DNA of 64,000 bases from Tannerella sp. (GCA_031277335.1 JAITMM010000237.1:1-64000), one strand, 5' to 3'; numbered from the stretch's first letter, positions 8,760 through 17,789 are shown. Notes: generated from the sequence alone by a model not told the origin. Numbers and translations are program-made.

Positions 8760-9194
8760 TTATTTTTTTAAGTTATCCAGATAAAAATATTCCGTATAAA
8801 ATTCTTCAAGTGTATTTTCCCCGATGGCAATGTACCTTGCAAATCCATCCGAATAAAAATATATTTCAAAGAGTACCAGTTTCTGTTCCGGTTTTGTAAA
8901 GGATTCCGGTTCATTATTCTCCATCTCTATATATGCCCATTCTTCCGTACCCAGGAAATCGTCAATGTCAAAATCCGAATCTTCGTCAATCCTGTAGAAA
9001 TCAACATTGGTATCCCGATAAACCAGTTTCACGAAGCCTTCCGCTTTTGTTAACCGAGTGATGTCGCTTCTTTTCCCTTGCAACTTTAACCATTTATCTG
9101 TCAGATGGATAATGGCAAAGTCGCAACTATCCCATTCGCTTTCCGTATAGGCTTTGATGAGAATCCATTCTGTTGGCTTATCCGATTTTTTCAT
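8760..9194 (-). CDS. Acidic protein of unknown function
   Basis: A 144-residue acidic protein with a long Asp/Glu-rich middle (DEDSDFDIDDFLG) and aromatic-rich flanks. There is no signal peptide or membrane segment. It lies 11 bases downstream of the DUF3150 gene in the same direction, so it probably shares its transcript. No family recognised. Confidence 0.6.
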   Translation of the reverse strand: MKKSDKPTEWILIKAYTESEWDSCDFAIIHLTDKWLKLQGKRSDITRLTKAEGFVKLVYRDTNVDFYRIDEDSDFDIDDFLGTEEWAYIEMENNEPESFTKPEQKLVLFEIYFYSDGFARYIAIGENTLEEFYTEYFYLDNLKK

Positions 9195-9205
9195 AACTTT
9201 ATCGT

Positions 9206-10075
9206 TTAAATTTTACTGAAATTTTGTTTTGTTAGTACATCACGGATATTTCCGATGAACCGGAGCGTTTCCGTGGCATTTTTAACTATTTCCTGCCGGA
9301 TGGGAACAGATTCCCTGACAGATACCGGAGTATATTTTACAATATTTTTACACCGGTCAATGATACTTCCTATCCTGCTATCGTCAAAGAAATTCAGTTT
9401 TGGCGCTGTTTCCATTAACGATTTCAGGTTGTTAATCAGGCTGTCCCGAAAAACGGAATTATCTTCAATTCTCCTGACAATCAGACTGATGGATTCTTCA
9501 AAGCGTTCCATTAACGAATCGGCTGCTCTTTTTATTTTTTGACTGTTCCGTTCCTCGAGTTCTTTTCTCAACAGATTGTTTTCCTTTTCGGCGATGGAGA
9601 GAACGAAATGATCCGGGTCTTCTACGGGTCTTGTTTCAATTTTGATGGCAAAAGCCTGTCTGACTTTTTCTTTGGAAGGATAGTTGGCTGGTACATACAG
9701 TTCCTTTAAACGTAAGGAGGCGTCGGCAAGTATCCTGTCGTAGTCGTTGTAAAAGTTTTGGACTGCGTCATTAAACTGATTGTTTAAGACTGTTATCTCC
9801 TTCATATAGTTCATGTAGTTACCTGTCGGAAGCAAACGCGCTCCTTCATTATCCCAGGGCAGGGTATTGTCATAGTGAAATATCCTGATTCTACCGGCAA
9901 TCTTCTGAATGGCGTCCAGTTTGTCGCTTTCTACCAGTTTCTTGTTGTATCTGCCGGCGTCTTTTACCTTGTACAGGGATTCTACTTCGGTCGTTACTTT
10001 TTTGTCATACTTTCTTGCTGTCCACTGTGAAATTACCAGTGTGACGAGCATTGCGGATTTTTGTAATAAACTCAT
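9206..10075 (-). CDS. DUF3150-like protein
   Basis: A 289-residue cytoplasmic, largely helical protein. The N-terminus (LVISQWTARKYDKKVT, followed by KDAGRYNKKLVE) is typical of DUF3150 proteins of phages and plasmids, which are commonly found next to a MoxR-type ATPase and a VWA protein, as here. The biochemical role of the family is not established. It is followed by several small genes and preceded by about 90 bases of modular intergenic repeat. Confidence 0.65.
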   Translation of the reverse strand: MSLLQKSAMLVTLVISQWTARKYDKKVTTEVESLYKVKDAGRYNKKLVESDKLDAIQKIAGRIRIFHYDNTLPWDNEGARLLPTGNYMNYMKEITVLNNQFNDAVQNFYNDYDRILADASLRLKELYVPANYPSKEKVRQAFAIKIETRPVEDPDHFVLSIAEKENNLLRKELEERNSQKIKRAADSLMERFEESISLIVRRIEDNSVFRDSLINNLKSLMETAPKLNFFDDSRIGSIIDRCKNIVKYTPVSVRESVPIRQEIVKNATETLRFIGNIRDVLTKQNFSKI

Positions 10076-10167
10076 AGTTATTGATTTGAAAATTTGAAAA
10101 TTTGAGGATTAGGCGAAGGCGGAAGACAGAGGCGAAGAACTATGCCTTTTGCCTATTGCCTTTTCCT

Positions 10168-11298
10168 CTAAAATAATACTGTTTCTCCGAAGGGCGGTTT
10201 GAATTTCTGATTTTTCGTTATTGCCCAGATGGTTGTATAACCCGGTTCGTCGGGAAAATCGTTGAACAGTCCATCGGTAAAATATACCAGTACCTTACAT
10301 TCGGGTATATGTTCTTCGATGTACCTGAATACCGGTATTATGTCCGTACCTCCACGTCCGACAGGATAAACGGGCTTGTCTTCGAGTTCGCTGACGCTCC
10401 GTATATCGCAATCGCAGTAGATAACCGTAACCGGCAGTTTTACCGATTCGCTTATTTCCTTCATCTCGGTATAGAAATCGGAGAGCATGTCGTCGTCAAT
10501 ACTTCCGGAAGTGTCAATAGCGACTACCGTTTTGCCTATTTCCGGCGATTCGAGCGTTGGCAGATAGATACCGCGATAGATGTATCTCCTGTTCGGTTTA
10601 GACCACGTGTAATCGTTGGTCGTTATTTCCGACATGAGATGGCGCAATTGCGTCTTCCAATCTATTTTGGGATAGAGATATGCTTCCACCATCTGTTCAA
10701 TACCTCCGGGTATGTTTCCGGCGTTCTTTCCTGCCATTACCGCCTGAACAATTTTGCCCATGGTTTCGATTTCCATCTGTCTCTTTTCTTCGGGCGTATT
10801 GGCGGGAGCGTCTTCTATTCTTCCAAAGTCGTGCGCCTGTGGCTTGTTATCGGGCGTGCCATCTCCGGTACCGGTACCTTCATTGTCTCCGTTTCCATTG
10901 TTGTCCGATTGATTCGATTGAAGGTCTGCATAGATGGTTTCCGCATTCATGTTATCGTACCGGTTGTTATACAGTCCGTTTTTTGGCAGTTTGAACTTAT
11001 TGTTTAATAGTCCATTGATGGCATAGTCACAGGCTTTATTCCAGAGTTCCGTGTCCCTTCCTTCGCGTCTAAGGTGATGAAGGTTTACGATATGCAATAC
11101 CTCATGCGCGAGCAGTCCAACCGTTTCTTCCACCGTCATGCCATTGATATAATCCGGATTGTATTTCAAGATGATACCGTTAGTGGAAGCCGTCTTTTCA
11201 TTAATGTCTTCCACGTATTTCAAGCCCAGGGCGATAGTGGCGAAGAAGGGTTGTGATAAAACCAGGGATGTTTTTGCCTTTTCGATATTTGACTTCAT
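10168..11298 (-). CDS. VWA-containing metallopeptidase-like protein (DUF2201 type)
   Basis: A 376-residue protein with two parts. Residues about 40-100 carry a zincin-like motif, LLAHEVLHIVNLHH (HExxH plus a further His). The C-terminal half is a von Willebrand A-like domain with the MIDAS motif AIDTSGSID near residue 250 and a later TDGLFNDFPDEP. The linker is Gly/Asn/Asp-rich. MoxR ATPases and VWA proteins work in pairs as metal-dependent chaperones, and the ATPase gene lies 60 bases upstream. It ends in TAG. Role in phage biology unknown. Confidence 0.8.
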   Translation of the reverse strand: MKSNIEKAKTSLVLSQPFFATIALGLKYVEDINEKTASTNGIILKYNPDYINGMTVEETVGLLAHEVLHIVNLHHLRREGRDTELWNKACDYAINGLLNNKFKLPKNGLYNNRYDNMNAETIYADLQSNQSDNNGNGDNEGTGTGDGTPDNKPQAHDFGRIEDAPANTPEEKRQMEIETMGKIVQAVMAGKNAGNIPGGIEQMVEAYLYPKIDWKTQLRHLMSEITTNDYTWSKPNRRYIYRGIYLPTLESPEIGKTVVAIDTSGSIDDDMLSDFYTEMKEISESVKLPVTVIYCDCDIRSVSELEDKPVYPVGRGGTDIIPVFRYIEEHIPECKVLVYFTDGLFNDFPDEPGYTTIWAITKNQKFKPPFGETVLF

Positions 11299-11314
11299 GT
11301 TTAATCGTTTAGTT

Positions 11315-11335
11315 GAGATGAACGGCTGTTCATCT
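11315..11335. repeat. AGATGAAC-type palindrome
   Basis: GATGAACGGCTGTTCATC is a near-perfect inverted repeat between the ATPase and VWA genes. Copies at 25444 and 29828 are perfect (GATGAACGGCCGTTCATC). Confidence 0.7.
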
Positions 11336-11358
11336 TTACATGGACGTTCATTTTTATG

Positions 11359-12378
11359 TTAAATACTGTTCAGGTACTTGCAAGCCCAGTTGATATAGGC
11401 TAAGGTATTGACAAATTCATCCCATCGCAATTGCGTTTCCTTGACCATGACGGTAGCAAATTCCGTGGGCATTCGCTGCACGTATTTCATAATGGCGTCG
11501 CAGGTAACGTCCCTGCAATTGGACGCCAGCATTCCGGTAAGGGCATACAATGTGGCAGGATCGGTTGGAACGGGCGTTTCTTCCGGGTTCATGATGATTC
11601 TGTCAATGCTTGGCAGTTTTGTCCATACTTTGAGAAAAGACATGTATTCGATGGCAAATCCCTGTCCCGCTGCGCCTGCAAAGACGTCGAGCATAATATC
11701 TTCGGACAATCCCTGATTTTGCATTCTGCCTACGGCGGCGATTGTTCTCGGCGACGGCGAATTGATTATGTCTCTTGTCGGTTTGAAGTCATCAAGCAGG
11801 TTAGGTCTGAAACGGATAAACGAGATAAGCGGTACGGGCATGTTGTTGTTTATCGCCCATTCTATCCAGTCGTCGGTATCCGTTTCGAGTTCGAGGATGG
11901 TAGCGAATCTGGACTTGACGGGTTCGAGAATACCCTGCACGCCTGCCAAATCATTGCGTCTGTTGGTAGCGGCACAGAATATTACGTGATCGGAGACGTT
12001 GAAACCGTTAATCTTACGCTCTAATAATAAGCACATTAAACTTTTCTGTACGGATTCAGACGATTGCCCAATATCGTCCATGAAGTACAGTAACGGTTTA
12101 TCGGCTTTGATTAGCCGGTTCAATTCTCCAAAGGGAAGGAAATGCGCTTCCCTGTCATCGGGACTTGCAAAGGGCAATCCCTTGTAATCGGTAGGGTCTG
12201 ATACTACGGGATGCGAGATGACAATATCCATTCCCAGTTCTTCGGCTACCTGTTTTACCACGGAGGTCTTCCCGGAGCCGGGTTTTCCCTTTATCAGTAC
12301 GTTTTCCCTGTTCTGAAACATGAATTTCAGAATTTTATGCAGGGTCTTGGGTTTTATGGCTGTTTTTAATTCTTGCAT
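11359..12378 (-). CDS. MoxR-type AAA+ ATPase
   Basis: A 339-residue AAA+ protein. Walker A is IKGKPGSGKTSVV (residues about 34-46), Walker B is LLYFMDDIGQ, sensor 1 is CAATNRRND, and an arginine-finger region follows. MoxR ATPases remodel partner proteins together with VWA proteins. The adjacent downstream gene encodes such a partner and the next a DUF3150 protein, forming a three-gene unit. Start at the ATG at 12378, preceded by a TTTAATCG/TTTAGTTG modular repeat. Confidence 0.85.
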   Translation of the reverse strand: MQELKTAIKPKTLHKILKFMFQNRENVLIKGKPGSGKTSVVKQVAEELGMDIVISHPVVSDPTDYKGLPFASPDDREAHFLPFGELNRLIKADKPLLYFMDDIGQSSESVQKSLMCLLLERKINGFNVSDHVIFCAATNRRNDLAGVQGILEPVKSRFATILELETDTDDWIEWAINNNMPVPLISFIRFRPNLLDDFKPTRDIINSPSPRTIAAVGRMQNQGLSEDIMLDVFAGAAGQGFAIEYMSFLKVWTKLPSIDRIIMNPEETPVPTDPATLYALTGMLASNCRDVTCDAIMKYVQRMPTEFATVMVKETQLRWDEFVNTLAYINWACKYLNSI

Positions 12379-12443
12379 GAGTGTTCAATTGTTTAATCGT
12401 TTAGTTGTTTAACTGTTTAGTCGTTTGATATTAGAATTATCAA

Positions 12444-13055
12444 TTAGCCGTGAATCCATTCCAGTTCGGCTTTGTTTTCTTCGGTTGGCATTTCTTCATC
12501 GCCAATGGTTTCGATGCAGGTGAGCAACATGGAACTGTGTTCGATTGCGCCGTTATCGTTGTCGGTTTTCAGGATGAAGGATGTAATGGGAGTCATGTAG
12601 GCATAGTCCATACCGAATGCGGAAGTGTAAAAACATGTAGCATCGTAGATTTTGTACTTGTCCGTTACGCCGGTAAGCAGTATGAATCTTTTCAGTCTTT
12701 GTTTTACTTCCATCGTATTCTTTCTGAAATATCTTTTTTTGCCTGTTGTTTCATCCACCAGTCCGTTTTCGGGGAACAGTTGCATGAGCGCCCTGATAAA
12801 CGAATCGTCATTAACAACTTCATTGATGGCTTCAAGTGGCAGGTTTGCCGTATTGGGCGTTGTGGCGCTGACAAGGATATTTCTGATGTCCGTGCGTGAA
12901 ACCTGCGTATTCTTTTCCATCATGTCGTTGTCTATCAGTCTTTCGATAACCGTTCGAACATCTTCTTCTCCGGTAAACGACGCCAGGAGAAGGAGAAATT
13001 CGGGTTTCGTGAGATTGTTCTCCTTCAATATTTCTTCGTTAATCGTTAATGTCAT
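12444..13055 (-). CDS. Protein of unknown function upstream of MoxR
   Basis: A 203-residue protein. The ATG at 13055 (MTLTINEEI) is preferred over a TTG nine bases upstream. It is soluble with mixed helices; no catalytic motif is seen. Its start overlaps the end of the retropepsin-like gene by 17 bases, so the two are probably translated together. Confidence 0.65.
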   Translation of the reverse strand: MTLTINEEILKENNLTKPEFLLLLASFTGEEDVRTVIERLIDNDMMEKNTQVSRTDIRNILVSATTPNTANLPLEAINEVVNDDSFIRALMQLFPENGLVDETTGKKRYFRKNTMEVKQRLKRFILLTGVTDKYKIYDATCFYTSAFGMDYAYMTPITSFILKTDNDNGAIEHSSMLLTCIETIGDEEMPTEENKAELEWIHG

Positions 13056-13485
13056 AATAACCAATGAGTTTAAAGTTTCTAAAATTTATCACGGCTCTAA
13101 TTTCCATCAGAAAATTGGCTCCGAGTATTCCTGCTATTTCTCTTCCCATGAAATATTCCCGGTTAAAATCATGCTGCGAAAGAAGGAACCGTATCTTGAA
13201 GCGGTTGCTCTTGAATCTTCTCTGTATCATTTTTCCCATCGAAAGTGTAATCCAGTGTTCTTTGGATTTCTCCCTGCTGTTCAGCGCGATCAGGGTATCC
13301 GTTTTTTCATTGCGTACTGTTTCCATTTCCACGACAGCATCTCCGGAGATGACACAGGTATTGGCCCCCGTATCGAGAATGAAATTATACTCTTTTTCGT
13401 TGTGCCATGCCTTGACTATCAGTATGTTCCTTTCAATGAGTACTTCGCGGTCTATCTCTATTTCAATTACCTTTTTCAAGCTCAT
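13039..13485 (-). CDS. Retropepsin-like aspartic protease, copy 1
   Basis: A 148-residue protein with the active-site signature FILDTGANTCVIS (residues about 30-43) and the second family element AGILGANFLMEIRAVI near residue 120, as in clan AA retropepsins, which act as dimers. Both this and the adjacent paralogue keep the catalytic DTG. The target is unknown: virion maturation or cleavage of host proteins are possible. Its start lies inside the end of the paralogue, so the pair is coupled. Confidence 0.8.
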   Translation of the reverse strand: MSLKKVIEIEIDREVLIERNILIVKAWHNEKEYNFILDTGANTCVISGDAVVEMETVRNEKTDTLIALNSREKSKEHWITLSMGKMIQRRFKSNRFKIRFLLSQHDFNREYFMGREIAGILGANFLMEIRAVINFRNFKLIGYYDIND

Positions 13486-13906
13486 GTCCGGTCAGTTTAC
13501 AGTTCTTATAGTCAATGATAGCTCTCACGTCATGCAGGAAATCGTTTCCGAGTATTCCGTGTATCGGTTTGCCGAGGAAGAGGTTTTCATCCGGCTCGTC
13601 TTCGACGAGGTAGAATGTAACCATGAAACGGTTTGATTTACGCTCTCTTTCTTCGCTATTGCCGATGGCTATGAGTATTCTGTGTAAGTCCGATTCTCCG
13701 GAATTGTGCAGTGTTACAAGATTTGCCTTTCCGACATTTTCATTTTCGAGAATCTCCAGCAGGGAACGGGCGATGACGCTACCGTCGGCTCCCGTATCGA
13801 GCATGAAATTCAGTTCGTTTTCCTTGTGGAAGGCTGTTATAACCGGGAAATTCATCTTTTCGAGTATTTCCCGGTCTATTTCTATTTCAAATATTTTCTT
13901 TTCCAT
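13463..13906 (-). CDS. Retropepsin-like aspartic protease, copy 2
   Basis: A 147-residue paralogue of the downstream protein: same N-terminus (IEIDREIL), active site FMLDTGADGSVIA, and HGILGNDFLHDVRAII in the second half. It ends in TGA within the downstream gene, 23 bases past that gene's start. Reading this TGA as Trp would run out of frame through the neighbour, so TGA is a stop here. Confidence 0.8.
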   Translation of the reverse strand: MEKKIFEIEIDREILEKMNFPVITAFHKENELNFMLDTGADGSVIARSLLEILENENVGKANLVTLHNSGESDLHRILIAIGNSEERERKSNRFMVTFYLVEDEPDENLFLGKPIHGILGNDFLHDVRAIIDYKNCKLTGHELEKGN

Positions 13907-13911
13907 TGGTG

Positions 13912-14160
13912 TTATTTTTCTACGGAAGCGCTGAACGAATCCATTTCAAGTATGCCGGAACACCAGTCTTCATAGAACTCATCCATGGCATGTTCGGCGG
14001 CAATCATTTTCAACTGCTGTTCGTTTAATGAACTGAAAGACCTTTTATTGTCTCCGTCGTTCCATACGGTTTCGCCGCTTTCAAACTTTTTCCGCACGTC
14101 TTCCATTGTTACGGAATAGATTCTTGAGATTTTTACGTCAATTTGATTTTTGCTGTTCAT
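13912..14160 (-). CDS. Small protein of unknown function
   Basis: An 82-residue hydrophilic protein ending in TAA five bases before the aspartic protease gene. It has a helical C-terminus with a Cys. No family recognised. Confidence 0.6.
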   Translation of the reverse strand: MNSKNQIDVKISRIYSVTMEDVRKKFESGETVWNDGDNKRSFSSLNEQQLKMIAAEHAMDEFYEDWCSGILEMDSFSASVEK

Positions 14161-14172
14161 AATTTTATTTGT

Positions 14173-14778
14173 TTATAAGTTTTCTTCTATCCATTTCATA
14201 GGAGATTCATAAGTTGATGTATCGTACCATACTTTATAAATAATTTTACATACTTCCTCTCTGTTCCATGTATCTTTTACGGGAAAAATTGAAATGGTGT
14301 TGTCAGGTGCTATTTTTAAATAATAAATTGAATCTCCATTTTCATCAACATTTGCAACATATCTTTCATATTCAACTATTACTTCCCAAATACCATTATT
14401 TTCACAGAACTTTTTAATAAAATCGTCCGGGATGGATGGCAGGCTACATTGAGTAGTGAAATCCGGAAATTGATAGCAATCCAATTTCAATGACGAATCG
14501 GTAGTGGCTATAATCTTTTTGTAATCTTGTCTTACCTCCCAATACTCCCTGTCGGAAGTAACGGCTTTTCTAACTTTGCTACAATCGTCAATGTACCAAT
14601 TTCCAATTTTTATATCATCGTCAGATAAAACGTAAATGTTTTGTGGAGTCAATCCATTTATTATTCTACTGTAATTGTTGCTGGCTATAAATAAATCTCC
14701 TTTTACTTCTACAATTATTTGTCCTTTTTGGGCTATTTCATTAACGGGAAGCATGACTATTTTACATTTTTTTTTCAT
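14173..14778 (-). CDS. Protein of unknown function
   Basis: A 201-residue soluble protein whose N-terminus (PVNEIAQKGQIIVEVKGDLFI) suggests a beta-rich domain. It overlaps the end of the helicase gene by 17 bases. No catalytic motif or family recognised. Confidence 0.6.
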   Translation of the reverse strand: MKKKCKIVMLPVNEIAQKGQIIVEVKGDLFIASNNYSRIINGLTPQNIYVLSDDDIKIGNWYIDDCSKVRKAVTSDREYWEVRQDYKKIIATTDSSLKLDCYQFPDFTTQCSLPSIPDDFIKKFCENNGIWEVIVEYERYVANVDENGDSIYYLKIAPDNTISIFPVKDTWNREEVCKIIYKVWYDTSTYESPMKWIEENL

Positions 14779-15847
14779 TTTCGTATATGTTAAAATTTAC
14801 ATTCTTGAGTTCTTTTTTCAGTCTGTTGAGAAATGTTTCATCCGCCGTATCCTTATAGCAAAAGATATGAATGGACGGATGTTTGGAGCGTAACAGCCGT
14901 CCGACGATTTGCAGTTGCTGCTGTCTGTTTGCGGGGAGTTGTATGATAACGCCATGATCCGTATCTTTCAGGTTTACGCCTTCCTGCAACATGCCCACGA
15001 CATAGAGTTTATCCCTTTCATGTTTATTGAAATCCCTGATTTTCTGCTGCGGTTTCCTTATTTTGCTGTGCATGGCTGCATTGAAATCGTCGTCCAAGGC
15101 ATTGCACTGCTCAATGCTGGAACAGAAAACGATATGTCTCCTATTCTCCATTCCGGAGAGAAAGTCCCTTACCTTTTCCGTCTTTGATTCTCCCAGGAAA
15201 AGTTTACGCTGCAAGCCTGTTCTTTTAAGTCTATCAGTGATTTTTTCCTTTCTAATACTGTCCGGTTCCATGTCAATTTCCAGTTTCAACCGTTCGATGG
15301 CAGCGTCGTAGTTTTTGCTGATTTCCCTTTCTTTTGGCGTCATGTCGAGATGGATGACATTGATTTCGGGCTTGGCAATGATCTTTTCGCTGATGGATGT
15401 TGCCAGGTCGTTTCTGATAATGTTTATTCCACTGAATATCGGAAATATTTCCTTTAACTTATCATCCATTATGGTTGCAGACAATCCGATGAAGCGCATG
15501 TCGGGGTTTCCCTTTTTCATTTTAGCCAGTAATTTCCGTCTTTTGGCGCTTAGATGATGGCATTCGTCAGCGATGACAACACCGTATCTGTTCCATATTT
15601 CCTTTTCAAGGGAGGCGTAACAGACGATTTTATAGTTGCAGAAATCCCTGCCATACTTTTCTATTTCTTCCTCCCAGAGGTTTATGTGCGCCGTTTCGCT
15701 TACCAGTATGAGTTTGCGTACGGGACTGCCGTCGAGTATGGCGATGGCGATGGACGTCTTGCCCATGCCCGTTGCCAGGTTAAGCACGACATTTTTGCCA
15801 TACTGATAACTTTTTATTGCCTTTTCGCGTATTTCTTCTCTTGTCAT
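14762..15847 (-). CDS. Superfamily 2 DNA/RNA helicase
   Basis: A 361-residue compact SF2 helicase. Motif I is LATGMGKTSIAIAIL, motif II (DExH box) is VVIADECHHLSAK, motif III is GLSATIMD, and the C-terminal domain has the motif VI element QIVGRLLRS. It resembles phage helicases of the UvsW/type III restriction class, which act on branched DNA. The ATG shares a base with the stop of the upstream gene. A role in replication or recombination is inferred. Confidence 0.88.
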   Translation of the reverse strand: MTREEIREKAIKSYQYGKNVVLNLATGMGKTSIAIAILDGSPVRKLILVSETAHINLWEEEIEKYGRDFCNYKIVCYASLEKEIWNRYGVVIADECHHLSAKRRKLLAKMKKGNPDMRFIGLSATIMDDKLKEIFPIFSGINIIRNDLATSISEKIIAKPEINVIHLDMTPKEREISKNYDAAIERLKLEIDMEPDSIRKEKITDRLKRTGLQRKLFLGESKTEKVRDFLSGMENRRHIVFCSSIEQCNALDDDFNAAMHSKIRKPQQKIRDFNKHERDKLYVVGMLQEGVNLKDTDHGVIIQLPANRQQQLQIVGRLLRSKHPSIHIFCYKDTADETFLNRLKKELKNVNFNIYENEKKM

Positions 15848-16194
15848 TATTTTAATTTTGAATTGAAAGGCTCAATGAATGAAGGATTGTCTGTGGCATA
15901 GTCTGTTATAGTATCGATATCGATGAGAAAGCGGAGATCGTTTGAGGTTGTGAAATTGGCGTATGCTGTTATCCCGATATAGTTATCGGTAAAATTGTAA
16001 GTATTGCCGCTTGCCCATATTGCTCTTGCCAGTTCCTGTTCCCTGTTGCGATAGATTTCGCTGTAGAAATCTTCATCGTTATCGAACACTGTCAATTCGG
16101 TATCCGTTTGATTGCAATATCCGGTGTATATTTCCATTAAGGTACTGTCGCTGCAATTTTCCAGATATTCCCTGATTTTCTGTTTTCGTGTCAT
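15847..16194 (-). CDS. Protein of unknown function
   Basis: A 115-residue acidic protein (MTRKQKIREYLENCSDSTLM) with many Asp and Tyr residues. Its stop overlaps the helicase start by one base, so the two genes are coupled. Function unknown. Confidence 0.6.
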   Translation of the reverse strand: MTRKQKIREYLENCSDSTLMEIYTGYCNQTDTELTVFDNDEDFYSEIYRNREQELARAIWASGNTYNFTDNYIGITAYANFTTSNDLRFLIDIDTITDYATDNPSFIEPFNSKLK

Positions 16195-16198
16195 TGTT

Positions 16199-16366
16199 CT
16201 AATCGTTATTATTGAAAAATATATTTTTTATAAATTCAACGATATCCATTATTATGCAAACCATAAGTAAGATAGCAAAAAAACCTATTACGGTCTTATC
16301 TTCCTGTTTTTCGGGAGCAAGAGCATCTGAAATGATTAATCCTGCAAGTAGTATAACTGTTCTCAT
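16199..16366 (-). CDS. Small two-helix membrane protein
   Basis: The start at 16366 (MRTVILLAGLII) gives a 55-residue protein with two hydrophobic helices separated by a short charged loop (APEKQEDK) and ending in TAG. A longer in-frame reading upstream overlaps the preceding gene and is not convincing. Probably an inner-membrane peptide; role unknown. Confidence 0.6.
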   Translation of the reverse strand: MRTVILLAGLIISDALAPEKQEDKTVIGFFAILLMVCIIMDIVEFIKNIFFNNND

Positions 16367-16385
16367 AATTTTTATAGTAAAAAGT

Positions 16386-16745
16386 TTATTGTTCAAGGTT
16401 TTGAGCGTAATAGTCAAGCGTCTTTTGGAGCGCTTCGAGACGCTTGGCATACCATAATTCCAATTCGGATAAGGTTGTAACATTATAAACACTTTTGCCA
16501 TAAAATGATTTATGGTAGGTGTCCCTAATTATGGTGATTCCATTTGCCTCTTCAACATCGCGAATCAATTCTTCGATTAATTCTTCACTGTTCGGATATT
16601 CATTTGTGGCATGATGAAAAAGAGTACAGATTCCGAATGCGCTTAAACGATAATCTTCCTCCGAATGGAAATTATCCGATTTCATTATGCAATTGATTCT
16701 CCAGATTATTTTTCTGATGATGATTGCTTTTTCTTCTGTTGTCAT
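16386..16745 (-). CDS. Unknown protein, paralogue of 17087-17461
   Basis: A 119-residue protein beginning MTTEEKAIIIRKI and ending LWYAKRLEALQKTLDYY. The gene two steps upstream encodes a clear relative (same EEKIIII start, LWYKKRLKALEKTLEY end), so this family was duplicated in the cluster. Its ATG overlaps the TGA stop of the upstream gene (ATGA). Confidence 0.65.
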   Translation of the reverse strand: MTTEEKAIIIRKIIWRINCIMKSDNFHSEEDYRLSAFGICTLFHHATNEYPNSEELIEELIRDVEEANGITIIRDTYHKSFYGKSVYNVTTLSELELWYAKRLEALQKTLDYYAQNLEQ

Positions 16746-17074
16746 TGCGTCTCCTGTTTTAACTGTTCGATTTTTTTCTTCTCCTTTTGGATGATGGATT
16801 GAAGGTACTGTATATTTTTCTCCGTATATTCAATGAGCATCAGTTTGGCTGTTTTCTCGCTGTCGGTCATGTTGCGGTGCGAAAATGTTTCAGATTTGGA
16901 GTTATAGTACGCCTTTATGCTTATTGTAAAATTTCCCTTGAAAATGCATTTTATATCACCGTCGTCCAATGTATCACACAATTCCATGGATGTGCACTGT
17001 ACCTCTTCGAGTTCATGTGTCCCTAAATGGGACGGTCTCAGATACCAGTAAAATTTTCCCGTTTCTATTTTCAT
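16742..17074 (-). CDS. Protein of unknown function with C-terminal coiled coil
   Basis: A 110-residue protein: an N-terminal beta-rich part (GKFYWYLRPSHLGTHELEEV) and a Lys/Glu/Gln-rich helix at the end. It ends in TGA overlapping the next ATG, further evidence for the standard code in this block. It separates the two paralogous genes. Confidence 0.65.
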   Translation of the reverse strand: MKIETGKFYWYLRPSHLGTHELEEVQCTSMELCDTLDDGDIKCIFKGNFTISIKAYYNSKSETFSHRNMTDSEKTAKLMLIEYTEKNIQYLQSIIQKEKKKIEQLKQETQ

Positions 17075-17086
17075 ACTATTTTCTGT

Positions 17087-17461
17087 TTAGAGTTTATTTT
17101 TTAGATATTCCAGTGTCTTTTCAAGCGCTTTCAAACGCTTTTTATACCATAGATTCAGAAGTTCCATGGTATCAATCTTGGAAAGTTCTATTTTGCAGAA
17201 TGACCAGTAATATTTTCTTCTGTTAATGGTGAATCCGGTTGCATCATTAATGTCATTTAATATTGCATTTAAACAGGATTCAGATTCTTGATTTGGAATA
17301 TCCAATCCTTTTACAATAAATATACCTTCGGTTATAAAACGGCATATTCCATGGACGTGAAACTGTTTAACTCCGTTTTCCTCGCTGTATGCCAGGATAT
17401 TGTTTATTTTGCGGATACATTCCCCGATGATGATTATTTTTTCTTCCGTACTTATTTCCAT
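17087..17461 (-). CDS. Unknown protein, paralogue of 16386-16745
   Basis: A 124-residue relative of the protein encoded at 16386-16745, with the conserved ends described there. Between them the sequences diverge, but an ATGFTINRRKYY / ANGITIIRDTYH motif aligns. Function unknown. Confidence 0.65.
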   Translation of the reverse strand: MEISTEEKIIIIGECIRKINNILAYSEENGVKQFHVHGICRFITEGIFIVKGLDIPNQESESCLNAILNDINDATGFTINRRKYYWSFCKIELSKIDTMELLNLWYKKRLKALEKTLEYLKNKL

Positions 17462-17481
17462 AATTGATTGTCTTTATCTGT

Positions 17482-17637
17482 TTATTTGCATTCGATGTAT
17501 GATTCCGTTATCCTTCCGTTCAAATCGTATGTCTCGACATTTTTACCGTTCACTGTTGTTTGTCGCTTGATACATCCGCATTTGACGCATTTTCTTGTGC
17601 CTTTGTTCGGATAGTTTATCCAGTAATGCACTTTCAT
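17482..17637 (-). CDS. Small zinc-ribbon-like protein
   Basis: A 51-residue protein starting at 17637 (MKVHYWINYPNKG). It contains CVKCGC, half of a zinc knuckle. Its ATG overlaps the TGA of the upstream small gene as ATGA, which is why this start is chosen over a longer in-frame one. Function unknown. Confidence 0.6.
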   Translation of the reverse strand: MKVHYWINYPNKGTRKCVKCGCIKRQTTVNGKNVETYDLNGRITESYIECK

Positions 17638-17789
17638 TCCGGATGTTCGCATGATTCTTGTTCTATTAAAGTTAATAAATCGTCTAAAAGTGCACTTTCG
17701 GCGGCTTCGCATGTTCCATAGAACTTGCTCATTTCAAATTCAAGATAGGAAGCAATGTTGTCTTCCATATATTCCCGTCCGTAACTCAT
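17634..17789 (-). CDS. 51-residue protein of unknown function
   Basis: A short acidic protein (MSYGREYMEDNIASYLEFEM) linked by ATGA overlaps at both ends: its start lies in the stop of the upstream gene and its TGA lies in the start of the downstream gene. The two overlaps make it a convincing small gene despite its length. Confidence 0.65.
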   Translation of the reverse strand: MSYGREYMEDNIASYLEFEMSKFYGTCEAAESALLDDLLTLIEQESCEHPE

